Shown: piece after piece, positions 50,525 through 59,060 of the stretch
Layout: each line of letters starts with the position of its first letter
Position numbering within the stretch: the first letter of the stretch is position 1
Notes under the pieces: generated by a model
The model's database searches: none
Told to the model about the DNA's origin: nothing
What the model saw: only the letters and a program-made list of their open reading frames with translations
From: Myxococcota bacterium
GTDB lineage: Bacteria > Myxococcota_C > UBA6777
Reading direction: 5' to 3'
Length of the DNA stretch: 64,000 nucleotides
NCBI GenBank assembly: GCA_023150835.1
Contig: JAKLKB010000021.1
Span: 1 to 64,000 of the forward strand
Position numbers and translations under genes: made by a program

Positions 50525-52489
50525 ATGTTTGGGTTGTTTTTGGGTGGATCGAGTGGTTCGGCAGGGCGCACAAAAAAAGCACGTGTGTTCTTGCGTTTGT
50601 TGGCGCTGTCGGGCCTTTTGAGCCTTGGGGCCTTGGGGATGGCGTGTGGCCGTGAAGGATACAAACCGCCCGATCTGACGGACAAAGATGTGCATTTGAC
50701 GGTGTTGCATACAAGCGATATCCATTCGCGTTTGTTGGCGTATCGTTTGGTTCCTGCCCGAACAGATCGGGAGTTGGGGTTGGATGGCGACGGGCCGTTC
50801 GGTGGGGTGGCGCGGATCGCGCACATCATCAAAGAAGAACGCGCCAAAGCCGATCGCGTCTTGTACCTTGATTCGGGCGATCTCTTCCAAGGTGCGCCGA
50901 TCTTCAACGTCTTTGAAGGCGAAGTCGAAGCCCGCGCCCTCTCCACCATGCAGATCGATGCGTATGTTCTCGGAAACCACGACTTTGATAACGGAGGCTT
51001 GGTCCTGAGCCGCCAACTGGCGTGGTTTTCGTCTTACCCCATCCTTGCGGCCAACTACATGGCGATGAACGATTCACGCCGCGTTGCTTCGGAGGAACTT
51101 CGCCGCTTGATGCAGCCGTATTCGATCTTTAACGTCAAGGGCTTGCGTGTCGGGGTGATCGGCCTCGCCAATACCAGCTCCATGACCAGTCTTGGCGAAG
51201 GCGGAAACACGCTTGGTTTGACCGCTTCTGAGCAAAACCAAACCCTTCAACGCTACATCAACTTGATCAAAAATCGTGTGGATCTGGTCGTCACCCTGAC
51301 ACATATCGGACTGACCGAAGACGAACATCTGGTGAGCGGCTATTATCGCAGCGACTCGATTCTCGGCGTCAACGACAAGACCCAAGAAACCATCGTCGAG
51401 CGCAAGTGGGTCGAAGGAGTCCGTGGCCTCGACATGATCGTAGGCGGTCACCATCACGTCGTCTTGAATCCACCCAAAAATCTGCTCGACGCCGACAATC
51501 GGGATGTTTTGTTGATCCACTCTGGCGCTTTTGCCAAGTTTGTCGGACGCGCCGATGTCGTGGTGCGCAACGGCGATATCATCTCCCATCGCTACAACGC
51601 CATCGGTGTGACGAGCGCCATCAAAGAAGATCCCGAGATGGTGCGGATGCTCGAACCTTATGTCTTTGAACTCAACCAAAAGATCGATACCACGCGGATC
51701 TTTGCTTTCGCCCCTTACCTTGTGCCGCGTTTTGGACGTGGGACGGGCGATTCTTCGCTCGGAAACCTTGTTGCCGAAGCGATGCAAGTCCGCCGTCGAG
51801 TCGAAGCGGACTTTGCCTTGACCAACTCCCTCGGTATCCGCACAGACCTCCAACCCGGTGCTGTTTCGCTCGAACAGTTCTACGAGATCTTTCCGTTTGA
51901 AAACACCGTAACGACGCTCTTTGTGTCAGGCAAAGAGATCCAAGAACTGTTGGACTTTGTGACGGAACGCTCGACAGGACGGGGTTGTCAGTCACAAGCA
52001 CAGATCGCAGGCATGAGCTTTGTGATGAATTGTGGCGCAACTCCCCCACGTGCCGACTTGATCTGTATCGGAGCGAGTCGAAACCCGACGTGCAAGCCCG
52101 ATTCTCCGAAAGATAAAGTCTGCTTCGATCCGCTTGCCACCGAAGGGCCGCGTACTTGTTTGTGGGGAACCCCCGTCAAGCCCTTTAGCTCTTACAAACT
52201 CGCCGCAAACGATTACATCGCCAACGGCGGATCGGGCTTCCGCGTCCTTCAGCGAAACACCACACAACGCGACACCCGCGTCTCTCTGCGCGATGCCTTG
52301 ATCGAGTACATCGAAGGCTTGCCCGATTGCAACAAGTGGCTCGCTTCTGTCGATGCGCAGCGCAAAACCGAAGGCCGTTCGCCTCTTTCTGATGAAGAAA
52401 AAGAAAAACTCGTCCCCAAATCCTACCGCTCTCTCCCCTGCATCCTCGGCGCAGAAGACGGACGCATCCGCCGCCGTCTCACCGAATAA
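50525..52489 (+). CDS. 5'-nucleotidase/metallophosphatase lipoprotein (UshA-like)
   Basis: A 654-residue protein with a basic N-terminus and a lipobox in LGALGMACGRE. The calcineurin-like metallophosphatase domain shows all motifs in order: HTSDIHS, DSGDLFQG, GNHDFD, LTHIG and GGHHH. A C-terminal 5'-nucleotidase domain follows, with SSLGNLVAEAM, FALTNSLGIRTDL, FPFENTV and the substrate loop YIANGGSGF. Between them lies a Cys-rich insert (about residues 475-530, with five or so Cys) not usual in UshA. It probably hydrolyses extracellular nucleotides or related phosphoesters. The family-B repeat at 52491 begins one base after its stop. Confidence 0.92.
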   Translation: MFGLFLGGSSGSAGRTKKARVFLRLLALSGLLSLGALGMACGREGYKPPDLTDKDVHLTVLHTSDIHSRLLAYRLVPARTDRELGLDGDGPFGGVARIAHIIKEERAKADRVLYLDSGDLFQGAPIFNVFEGEVEARALSTMQIDAYVLGNHDFDNGGLVLSRQLAWFSSYPILAANYMAMNDSRRVASEELRRLMQPYSIFNVKGLRVGVIGLANTSSMTSLGEGGNTLGLTASEQNQTLQRYINLIKNRVDLVVTLTHIGLTEDEHLVSGYYRSDSILGVNDKTQETIVERKWVEGVRGLDMIVGGHHHVVLNPPKNLLDADNRDVLLIHSGAFAKFVGRADVVVRNGDIISHRYNAIGVTSAIKEDPEMVRMLEPYVFELNQKIDTTRIFAFAPYLVPRFGRGTGDSSLGNLVAEAMQVRRRVEADFALTNSLGIRTDLQPGAVSLEQFYEIFPFENTVTTLFVSGKEIQELLDFVTERSTGRGCQSQAQIAGMSFVMNCGATPPRADLICIGASRNPTCKPDSPKDKVCFDPLATEGPRTCLWGTPVKPFSSYKLAANDYIANGGSGFRVLQRNTTQRDTRVSLRDALIEYIEGLPDCNKWLASVDAQRKTEGRSPLSDEEKEKLVPKSYRSLPCILGAEDGRIRRRLTE

Positions 52490-52490
52490 G

Positions 52491-52604
52491 ACGATATCGA
52501 AGAGATGTGCGCTTGATGAGTCGGCGTGTTCCGCTGTAGACGCCCTGTCTTTGGGCAGCCACAGGGGGCTGCCCCGACATATACCGATCACACTACGGGT
52601 GGAT
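52491..52604. repeat. Dispersed repeat (family B, copy 3)
   Basis: It begins acgatatcgaagag immediately after the nucleotidase stop codon. GGGCAGCC and GGCTGCCC form a perfect 8-bp hairpin stem at its centre (near 52553-52574). It ends atcacactacgggtgga, like the other copies. Confidence 0.7.
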
Positions 52605-52638
52605 CTCGTACAAGAGAGCACCGAAAAGAGACGCTCTC

Positions 52639-53577
52639 TTAGGTCCCACCGACCGCCTGATCAGAAGCCCGCTCCAAGGTTTCCGAAGCCAGCCGTTTTT
52701 TGGCGATCGCGACAGAATCAGGATCAAGTTCGAACCCGATATAGTCTCGGCCACAAGCCTTTGCAGCGACCAAGGTCGAGCCGCTGCCGCAAAAGGGATC
52801 CAGAACCGTCTGCCCTTTTTGGGTGGTCAGCTCGATGAGAACACGCATAAGGCTGAGTGGTTTTTGGGCCAAATGGAGACCGCTCTCGCCTCGCGCAAAG
52901 CCGGAGCGGAGGATGTTGTCGGGCGTTTTTTCGTACGCAACAAACGCGGTTTCGTTGTAGGCTCCGACCTCGTGCGTGACAACGTTGTCAGCGATGGTTG
53001 AACCGATCGGGTAGGGCTTGACAAACCAAAGGACGGGTTCGTAGGTCGGGCGAAGATTTCCGACCCGCCATCCTTCCCATCGCGAAGCGTTCTCGCTGTC
53101 GCCTCTTCGGTCGAAAACCACGCTCACTCGTTGCGCTCGGTGAGGCGCGGACTCTCGAAGCCAAGCCAGCGAGTCTTTGAACGTGAACCCGACATCCTCG
53201 AAAGCCACAACACATCGGTGTGAGAGTCTTCGTCCCGCAAAAACCATCGCGGATCCGCCCGGCTTTAGGACGCGCAGCCATTGTTGTGCAAAGGACGCAC
53301 ACCATCGTTGGTATTCCAAGGGAATCTTTCGATCGGCTTCGGACCAGCCATTCAAGGGTTTTCCTCTGCGCTTGAATACGGAACCTGCGCGTTCTTGGGC
53401 TGGACTGGAGCCAAGCAGGGCAGCGTTGGTGTTGTTGTGCAAGACATCCCACTCGTCAGCACCGATGCCGTAGGGGATATCACTCAAGATCAGATGAACA
53501 CTTTGCGTTGGAAGCTCCGAAACACCTGCGATTCCGTCGCCTTGAACGACATGATTCAGACGCGTGTGATTGCTCAT
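52639..53577 (-). CDS. Site-specific DNA methyltransferase, beta-class order
   Basis: A 312-residue protein. The catalytic motif IV appears first as SDIPYG (residues 32-37), a variant of DPPY, and the SAM-binding motif I comes late as LDPFCGSGST (about 268), followed by GFELDPDSV. This order defines the beta class of N6-adenine or N4-cytosine methyltransferases, with the target-recognition region between (about 90-230). A partial FxGxG and IELTTQKGQTV segment precede motif I. No restriction endonuclease or specificity gene is adjacent, so it is probably an orphan methyltransferase. ATG 53577 has a weak ribosome site. It lies 36 bp after the AgmX-like gene on the same strand. Confidence 0.88.
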   Translation of the reverse strand: MSNHTRLNHVVQGDGIAGVSELPTQSVHLILSDIPYGIGADEWDVLHNNTNAALLGSSPAQERAGSVFKRRGKPLNGWSEADRKIPLEYQRWCASFAQQWLRVLKPGGSAMVFAGRRLSHRCVVAFEDVGFTFKDSLAWLRESAPHRAQRVSVVFDRRGDSENASRWEGWRVGNLRPTYEPVLWFVKPYPIGSTIADNVVTHEVGAYNETAFVAYEKTPDNILRSGFARGESGLHLAQKPLSLMRVLIELTTQKGQTVLDPFCGSGSTLVAAKACGRDYIGFELDPDSVAIAKKRLASETLERASDQAVGGT

Positions 53578-53613
53578 TTGCTTCGTGCGCTTTCTTGAGA
53601 TCGCATCAGAAGA

Positions 53614-54846
53614 TTAAGGGCGTTGATCAGGGCGCATACAGCGGCATTTGACGCGGGGGCCGGGGGCGAGGCATTGGCCTTTTTCGTCGTACTGATAACA
53701 AGGCTTGGCACAACGCCAGATCTGGCCTTGGGGGCAGGGTTGAGGGGGTTGGGTGTTTGGAGGGGAGGGGTTGTTTTGAACGATCGAGCGGTGGGAGGGA
53801 GGTGTGTTTGTGGGGGGCATGGTTGCAGAAAAGGCCGAAGAACGGGGAGGTTGGAGAAAGGCAAAGGCGAGGCGCAAGGAGACGGCGGTGGGAGCGGCGT
53901 TTGGGGTGGGGCGAAAGCGCATACGTTGGACTTGTTGAAGCAAACAGGAATGGAGAGAGGCGTGTTGAAGGGTGGCGGATCCGATGTGGGCTTGTTGTGG
54001 ACGCCCGAAGGATGGGATGGTGTAGCGCAGCGTGATCTCGCCTTGGGGGGGATAAGGGCGGATATCGCGGAGGTTGCGATAGCATCGTGTAAAAAAAGGC
54101 ATACGTTGGCGGGCCGCTGTTTGCAATCGCGTTTGGGCGATGGGGCCGTTGCTTTGGATGCCCAAGATGCGGATGTTCGGCTGTTTGTGGACAAACCAAC
54201 ACTTGCAGACGGGCTGCGGAGCTTGTTGGATGCAGCGTTTTCGGGCGTCTCTGGAAAGACAAGGGCGCAAGCATCGGTGTTGATGGCCTTCTGGGCAAGA
54301 AGAGTCCGTGTTGTGGGGGGGCGTGTTTTCGGTGCTTTTGGGGGGCAGGAGCGCTGAGCCTTGTGTGGGGTCTTTCGAGGCCGCTGCGGTTTGGGGTGGT
54401 GTGTGTGGAAGAAGCGGATCGGTCGATGGCGAAGAAGGCGGAGTCGCGGTGGTGTGGGGAGGCGAGTTTGTGGTGGATAGAGGATTTGTGGGCGAAGAGT
54501 GCGTGGAGGCAGAGAGCCGAGCAGCGGGCGTTGCAGGGGGAGGCGTGGTGGGGTCGGTGGGGTCGGGTGTCCCGAGCGATGGAGGAGCAGGATTCATATA
54601 ACCGCGCCAATAGCCCGATACACCGAAGAGAAGCAGTAGCGACATCCAGATCCAGCCAAGTCTTGCGTGTTGGCTTGTGCGTTCGGCGCGTTGAAGGCGG
54701 AGGCTGAGATCTTCGATCTGCGCCATGAGACGGCCTTGTTCGCGTAGAGCCTGATCGCGCTCGGCTTCGATACTTGGAGGGATGGGCGTCGAGGGGTTTG
54801 GTGCGTGCGAAGCATCCGAAGAAAAAGCAGACGTAGGTTGCGGCAT
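53614..54846 (-). CDS. AgmX/TonB-like protein flanked by two Cys-rich modules
   Basis: A 410-residue protein. A coiled coil (IEAERDQALREQGRLMAQIEDL) is followed by one membrane helix (about 63-81) and a long Pro/Ser/Thr-rich linker, as in TonB-like proteins. The C-terminal domain (PFFTRCYRNL, GEITLRYTIPSFG, SCLLQQVQRMRFRP) matches the AgmX/PglI domain of myxobacteria. On each side of this domain is a Cys module with the same pattern: CP-x-G-x4-C-x2-PC-x8-C-x7-C-x-C (at about residues 183-216 and 373-405). ATG 54846 follows AGGAAG. It lies downstream of the sigma/anti-sigma pair on the same strand. Envelope role likely; partner unknown. Confidence 0.7.
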   Translation of the reverse strand: MPQPTSAFSSDASHAPNPSTPIPPSIEAERDQALREQGRLMAQIEDLSLRLQRAERTSQHARLGWIWMSLLLLFGVSGYWRGYMNPAPPSLGTPDPTDPTTPPPATPAARLSASTHSSPTNPLSTTNSPPHTTATPPSSPSTDPLLPHTPPQTAAASKDPTQGSALLPPKSTENTPPHNTDSSCPEGHQHRCLRPCLSRDARKRCIQQAPQPVCKCWFVHKQPNIRILGIQSNGPIAQTRLQTAARQRMPFFTRCYRNLRDIRPYPPQGEITLRYTIPSFGRPQQAHIGSATLQHASLHSCLLQQVQRMRFRPTPNAAPTAVSLRLAFAFLQPPRSSAFSATMPPTNTPPSHRSIVQNNPSPPNTQPPQPCPQGQIWRCAKPCYQYDEKGQCLAPGPRVKCRCMRPDQRP

Positions 54847-54937
54847 CAAGATCTTCCTGCGTATGTATCGAAAAGAACAGCAAGCGAAACGGTACGCCGC
54901 ATCTTAGACGAGATCCATCCGTGAAGTAAGTGAAAAA

Positions 54938-54973
54938 GTAGGGGCAGCCCCCCGTGGCTGCCCAGCCACAGGG
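54938..54973. repeat. GTAGGGGCAGCC hairpin fragment (family B core)
   Basis: GGGCAGCC (54942-54949) and GGCTGCCC (54956-54963) form a perfect 8-bp stem, with the flank agccacaggg as in the 52491 copy. It lies between the anti-sigma and AgmX-like genes. Confidence 0.75.
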
Positions 54974-55049
54974 CGTTTACAATGAACCGTATCGACGCTT
55001 GTGGGTACGCTTCTCATGGACCATGATCGCAAACGAATCGCGTGCTAAC

Positions 55050-55421
55050 CTAGCACGCCGTGGTACCGATGGGATTGACGGTACCGTGAGTGTGTACATC
55101 CGCGTCGTCATCGAATCCGAGTCTGGCGAGGGTTTTGGCGAGAAGGTGAGCGGGTGGTTCTTGATCGTGCCATAGGGTGAGAAGACTTTGTTGTTGTTGG
55201 GCTTGGGCGTGGAGCGTTTGACATTGTGGCGAACTTGCGATCTCGGCCTCGACACGTTTGGATTCCTCTTCGGACAACAACGCATACAAATAAGCGTTCA
55301 TTTGATCCTCCGGGCTTGCCACTTCGAGACCTTCTGACGCAAGGGCATCTTGGGTAAATGACTTGGTAGATTGTGCGAGGTCGGCAAGGAAGTGGATGTT
55401 GTTTTTCTTTGAAGAGTTCAT
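55050..55421 (-). CDS. Putative anti-sigma factor
   Basis: A 123-residue soluble protein. The central part (EDQMNAYLYALLSEEESKRVEAEIA) resembles the N-terminal helical domain of anti-sigma factors (LxxYLxGELSxxExxxVExHL), but the Zn ligands H-x3-C-x2-C are not present; only one Cys is seen (SPQCQTL). No membrane segment is found. It begins 25 bp after the sigma-factor stop on the same strand, a typical sigma/anti-sigma arrangement, and this position is the main support for the call. ATG 55421 follows AAAGGGCTACGGCC; the frame is open upstream inside the sigma gene. Confidence 0.6.
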   Translation of the reverse strand: MNSSKKNNIHFLADLAQSTKSFTQDALASEGLEVASPEDQMNAYLYALLSEEESKRVEAEIASSPQCQTLHAQAQQQQSLLTLWHDQEPPAHLLAKTLARLGFDDDADVHTHGTVNPIGTTAC

Positions 55422-55446
55422 GGCCGTAGCCCTTTCTTGTGCATCT

Positions 55447-56148
55447 TTAGAGGGATGGTTTGTGGTGTGTGTTTTTTTGTGATTTGGGGTTTTTAGAAGA
55501 AGTCGAAGAGGAAGAGTCGTCGAGGGTATCAGAATCTTTGAGATCTCGAGGATTATCGCCTGTAGGGCTAAGCTGTCGGAGGTAATGACTGAGTTTTTGG
55601 AGGGCGGTGTGCATTCTGGACTTGACGGTGCCGAGGGGGATATCGAGGGTTTCGGCGATCTGTTCGTAGGGGAGGTGTTGGTACTGGTAGAGGACGAAGA
55701 CGGCACGGATGGCGGGGGGTAATTTTTCGACAGCTTCTTGGATACGTGCGCCGAGTTGTTGGCGGTAGAGTTCGTCTTCGGGGTTGGGGGAGTGCCCTTC
55801 GAGACGATCGGCGAGGGTTTGGTTGGTGTCGCCTTGTTCGGCTTCGAGGGAGACGTTGTGACGGTTGCGTTGGCTGCGCAAGGCGTCGATACAGATGTTG
55901 TGTGCGATGCGGTAGGCCCAAGGAGAGAAGGAGGCACCGCCGCGAAAGTGTTCGAGATTGTTGTAGATGCGAAGGAAGGTTTCTTGGAAGAGTTCTTCGG
56001 CGACGGCGGGTTGTCGTACCATGCGGAGGATGTAGTTGTAGAGGGGGCGTTGGTAGCGTTGGAGGAGTTCTGCGAAGGCGCGTCGATTGTTGTGTTGACG
56101 GGCGGCTTCAACGAGGTCGAGGTCGGTCAAGGTCGCATAGTTGGTCAT
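55447..56148 (-). CDS. ECF-type RNA polymerase sigma factor
   Basis: A 233-residue ECF sigma factor. Region 2 has LDLVEAARQHNNRRAFAELL, VRQPAVAEELFQETFLRIY and PWAYRIAHNICIDALRSQ. Region 4 has LPPAIRAVFVLYQYQHLPYEQIAETLDIPLGTVKSRMHTA, with the helix-turn-helix. A Ser/Lys-rich tail of about 30 residues ends the protein. ATG 56148 is chosen as the first codon before the conserved region 2, although the ribosome site is weak. The same frame stays open for about 600 bp upstream (to 56751). The anti-sigma-like gene lies 25 bp downstream; AgmX-like and DNA methyltransferase genes follow further on. Confidence 0.9.
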   Translation of the reverse strand: MTNYATLTDLDLVEAARQHNNRRAFAELLQRYQRPLYNYILRMVRQPAVAEELFQETFLRIYNNLEHFRGGASFSPWAYRIAHNICIDALRSQRNRHNVSLEAEQGDTNQTLADRLEGHSPNPEDELYRQQLGARIQEAVEKLPPAIRAVFVLYQYQHLPYEQIAETLDIPLGTVKSRMHTALQKLSHYLRQLSPTGDNPRDLKDSDTLDDSSSSTSSKNPKSQKNTHHKPSL

Positions 56149-56716
56149 CGGTATCCACGATCCCATCGGGAGAAGGAGAGCCCAAGGCGTCGTTGGGGCT
56201 ACGTGATCTATGCAGAGAGTTTCGCGGGCGTTTGAGGCGTGGAGGTCGGATTCATGGGGCATAAAGAGCAGGACTCGCGCAGCACGTTGTTTGTCGCGAC
56301 AGGGTTTTCGCGAGGACAAGGCCGCATCGCCAGGCGAGTACTGTGGGCCGGAAACCGCCAGCGTTGGGGTCGGTTGGTGATCGAGGGGTAGCCAACAACC
56401 GGCCACAAAGAGAGGAAGCATAGAACGCGAAGAGGGGATCGTCAAGCGAGGGCAAGAGGAAGGAAGGAAAGGTGATGCGCCTTGGAGGCCCTTGGTGTGG
56501 GGCTTTTGTAAGTCGAGATGTTTTTGGTGAAAGGCGGCGATCATGCGTGTATTCCTTGTTTGATCCGATCTTCCTCGTGGTGTGGAGCGTAGAGGTCGGG
56601 AGTATCCGACGAAGAGCAGGCCGCTCGATCGCTTGGCGATGGATGCGGTGCGCAGAATGTGCTGTTTTACGGAGCGGCTTTTGGATTGGTTCGTTTCTTG
56701 TTTGCGATGGAGAGAT
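56149..56716. other. Divergent intergenic region with open upstream frame
   Basis: A 568-bp gap between the sigma gene (minus) and tlyA (plus). The sigma frame is open through it and includes an ATG at 56421 followed by MLPLFVAGCWLP, which looks like a lipobox, but there is no ribosome site. No repeat family is recognised here. Confidence 0.4.
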
Positions 56717-57526
56717 GTGAAGGTGGAAAAGAAGAAAGAGCGGTTGGACAAGATGTTGGTGGATCGGGGGATGTGTGAGAGTCGGGCGAAGGCGCAAGGG
56801 TTGATTATGGCGGGTCAGATCGTCGTGGGAGATCAGCGGGTGGAGAAAGCGGGTGCGATGGTGAGCGTGGACGCAGAGATCCGAATCAAGGGGGAGGTGT
56901 TGCCGTACGTGTCGCGTGGGGGGTTAAAGTTGGCAGCGGCGTTGGATGCGTGGGAGGTGCGGGTGGACGTAGATTGTGCGGTGGATCTAGGTGCATCGAC
57001 GGGCGGATTTACAGATTGCCTTTTGCAGCGGGGGTGTCGTAAAGTCGTAGCGATCGATGTGGGTTATGGACAGCTTCATCCCAAGCTGCGAAGCGATCCG
57101 CGAGTGATCAACCTAGAGCGAACGAATGCGCGGTATGTCGTGCGTGAGGATCTGCCGTTGGGACCGAGTGATTCGATTGGATTGTTGGTGGCAGATCTAT
57201 CGTTTATCTCGTTGGAGTTGGTGATCGAGGCGATGGTAGGGCTGGTTTCAGAGGGCGGCGAGTATCTTTGGTTGATCAAGCCGCAGTTTGAGGTGGGCCG
57301 AGAGCAAGTGGGTCGTGGTGGCGTGGTGCGCGAGGAGGAGATGCGGCAGCGGTGCGCGGAAGAGATCAGCGCGGTGGCAGCGCGTTATGGTCTGCGGGAG
57401 TTGCGGCGGATGGATTGTCCAATTCACGGTCCGAAGGGCAATATCGAGATCTTGATGTGGTTGCGAAAAGAGGGTACGCCTCTCATTCAACAAGAGGAAC
57501 GGAGCAGCGAAAGCGATGCAGCGTGA
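56717..57526 (+). CDS. tlyA: TlyA-family rRNA methyltransferase
   Basis: TlyA methylates the 2'-OH of rRNA cytidines. An N-terminal S4 RNA-binding domain (RLDKMLVDRGMCESRAKAQGLIMAGQIVVG) precedes an FtsJ/RrmJ-like domain: motif I DLGASTGGFTDCLLQ, Asp in LLVADLSFISL, and KPQFEVG. The K-D-K-E tetrad is visible as Lys in GGLKLA, Asp in ADLSF, Lys in IKPQF and Glu in NIEILMW. Length (269) equals the family. The start is uncertain: GTG 56717 or 56723, both after GGAGAG. Its stop overlaps the FadL start by 11 bp, so translation is coupled. Confidence 0.92.
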   Translation: MKVEKKKERLDKMLVDRGMCESRAKAQGLIMAGQIVVGDQRVEKAGAMVSVDAEIRIKGEVLPYVSRGGLKLAAALDAWEVRVDVDCAVDLGASTGGFTDCLLQRGCRKVVAIDVGYGQLHPKLRSDPRVINLERTNARYVVREDLPLGPSDSIGLLVADLSFISLELVIEAMVGLVSEGGEYLWLIKPQFEVGREQVGRGGVVREEEMRQRCAEEISAVAARYGLRELRRMDCPIHGPKGNIEILMWLRKEGTPLIQQEERSSESDAA

Positions 57527-59054
57527 GCAGAAAAGCGCGAAACAACGGCGTATGCAAAGGATTCGGGGTTGGGTTGTGCGGTGGGGCTGGGTTGGGTTGT
57601 GTGTGTGTGTGTGGTTATGTGCGATAGGATGGGATCATGACGCCCATGCAGCGGGGTTTTTTGTTCCTTCGGTGGGTGCGCGAGCGAGTGGTATGGGGGG
57701 AGCGTTTATTGCGGGGGGCGATGATCTGACGGTGATGTGGCACAACCCTGCGAACCTTGCGCGGATCAGTGGTTTGCAAGTGCAGTTGGATGGGGCGTTT
57801 GTGTGGGTTCCGTTTTCGTTCACACGCGCACCGATGGATGGGAAGAAGCCGTTTCCAACGAGCGAGAATGTGGGGGATATGCAGCCTGTACCGTTTTTGG
57901 GGATCAGTTATGACTTTGGGGCGCTCAAGTTGCCGAAGATGCACAAGCTGGTGGTGGGGATCGCCGCGTGGGCTCCGTACGATGGCAATTATTATTGGGA
58001 CAAAGATGGGAGCGGAAAGATCGCACAGCCCGATTGCTTGGGAGACAAGAAGGACAGTTATTTGTGCCAGACCAACGGGCCGCAACGCTACTCTTTGCAG
58101 CGTTATGATCCGATCCAGTTGTACCTTGGGATGGCGCTTTCGTACGGGTTGGAATTGCCATTTATGAGCGTCTATATCGGGGGGGGGTTCCAGCTTGTGA
58201 AGACGGATATCTATCAGAGTTTGACGGTCAAGCTGATCAACCCCGATACGACAAATACATCGGATGACGCACCGATCGAAGTGCAGGCCGGATCAGCGTT
58301 TCAGCCTTCGGGGAATTTTGGTTTGACGTTGGCCTTTCCGATCGGTTTGTCGTTGGCGGCGTCTTTCCAATTGCCGTTGGGAGTTCGGATGGAAGGGACG
58401 TTGAAGGCGGAAGTGCCGAAGGATTTTCAAGCATTGGCTTCGTTGAAGGGGGACAAGGTCAAGGTCAATTTGGAGTTGCCTTGGATCTTGCGTACAGGGA
58501 TCGCGTACCAGCCGACGTTTTTTCCGCGATTGAAGCTTGAGGTATCGTTTGTGTACGAGGCTTGGAGTTCGCTCAAGGAGATCGTGCTTGATCCCTCGGA
58601 GATCACGATCGACTCGCCGATCCCTGCGTTTAAAGGCCCTGTTCCGATCGTCAAGATCCCGCGAAACTGGCAAGATTCATGGTCGGTGCGTGCGGGCGCG
58701 CAGATCGAGATCATCCAGCGTTATCTGTTTGCGCGGGCGGGCTATTTTTATGAAAGCGGCTCGGTTGCCAACAAGCACTTTAACGTGTCTTCGGCGCATG
58801 GGGAGCGCCACGGGATCGGCGTGGGGTTGGAAGGTCAGCTTCATTTTGGAAAGCACCATCTGCGCCTTGCTGCGTCATTTACGCACGTCTTTATGCAAGA
58901 ATTGGTGGTCGCAAACAGCGAGGAGCGGGTGGTGATCTTGTCGCAAAAAGAAGAAGATCGCCTCAAGAATCCGCCACCTGCCGTTGGAAACGGGACGTAT
59001 CGGGCGGGGATGGAGTTGTTTTTGTTGTCGCTGACGTACCACTGGGGCGATTAA
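57516..59054 (+). CDS. FadL/OmpP1-family outer-membrane transporter
   Basis: A 512-residue protein with a signal peptide (WVGLCVCVWLCAIGW ... AHA) and then the FadL signature AGFFVPSVGARASGMGGAFIAGGDDLTVMWHNPANLA. The remainder alternates in beta-strand fashion with aromatic girdles, as expected for a 14-stranded barrel that passes hydrophobic compounds. The last strand ends LLSLTYHWGD. ATG 57516 lies inside the tlyA 3' end. The pairing with the ETF-type Fe-S protein in this window would fit fatty-acid uptake and oxidation, although they are 14 kb apart. It ends 7 bp before the convergent kinase gene. Confidence 0.9.
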   Translation: MQREQKSAKQRRMQRIRGWVVRWGWVGLCVCVWLCAIGWDHDAHAAGFFVPSVGARASGMGGAFIAGGDDLTVMWHNPANLARISGLQVQLDGAFVWVPFSFTRAPMDGKKPFPTSENVGDMQPVPFLGISYDFGALKLPKMHKLVVGIAAWAPYDGNYYWDKDGSGKIAQPDCLGDKKDSYLCQTNGPQRYSLQRYDPIQLYLGMALSYGLELPFMSVYIGGGFQLVKTDIYQSLTVKLINPDTTNTSDDAPIEVQAGSAFQPSGNFGLTLAFPIGLSLAASFQLPLGVRMEGTLKAEVPKDFQALASLKGDKVKVNLELPWILRTGIAYQPTFFPRLKLEVSFVYEAWSSLKEIVLDPSEITIDSPIPAFKGPVPIVKIPRNWQDSWSVRAGAQIEIIQRYLFARAGYFYESGSVANKHFNVSSAHGERHGIGVGLEGQLHFGKHHLRLAASFTHVFMQELVVANSEERVVILSQKEEDRLKNPPPAVGNGTYRAGMELFLLSLTYHWGD

Positions 59055-59060
59055 AAAAGC

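Noticed and set aside
55422-56111. Extension of the anti-sigma frame upstream through the sigma gene
   Set aside because: The upstream part is Ser/Pro/Thr shadow of the sigma gene in another frame; the ATG at 55421 has a ribosome site.
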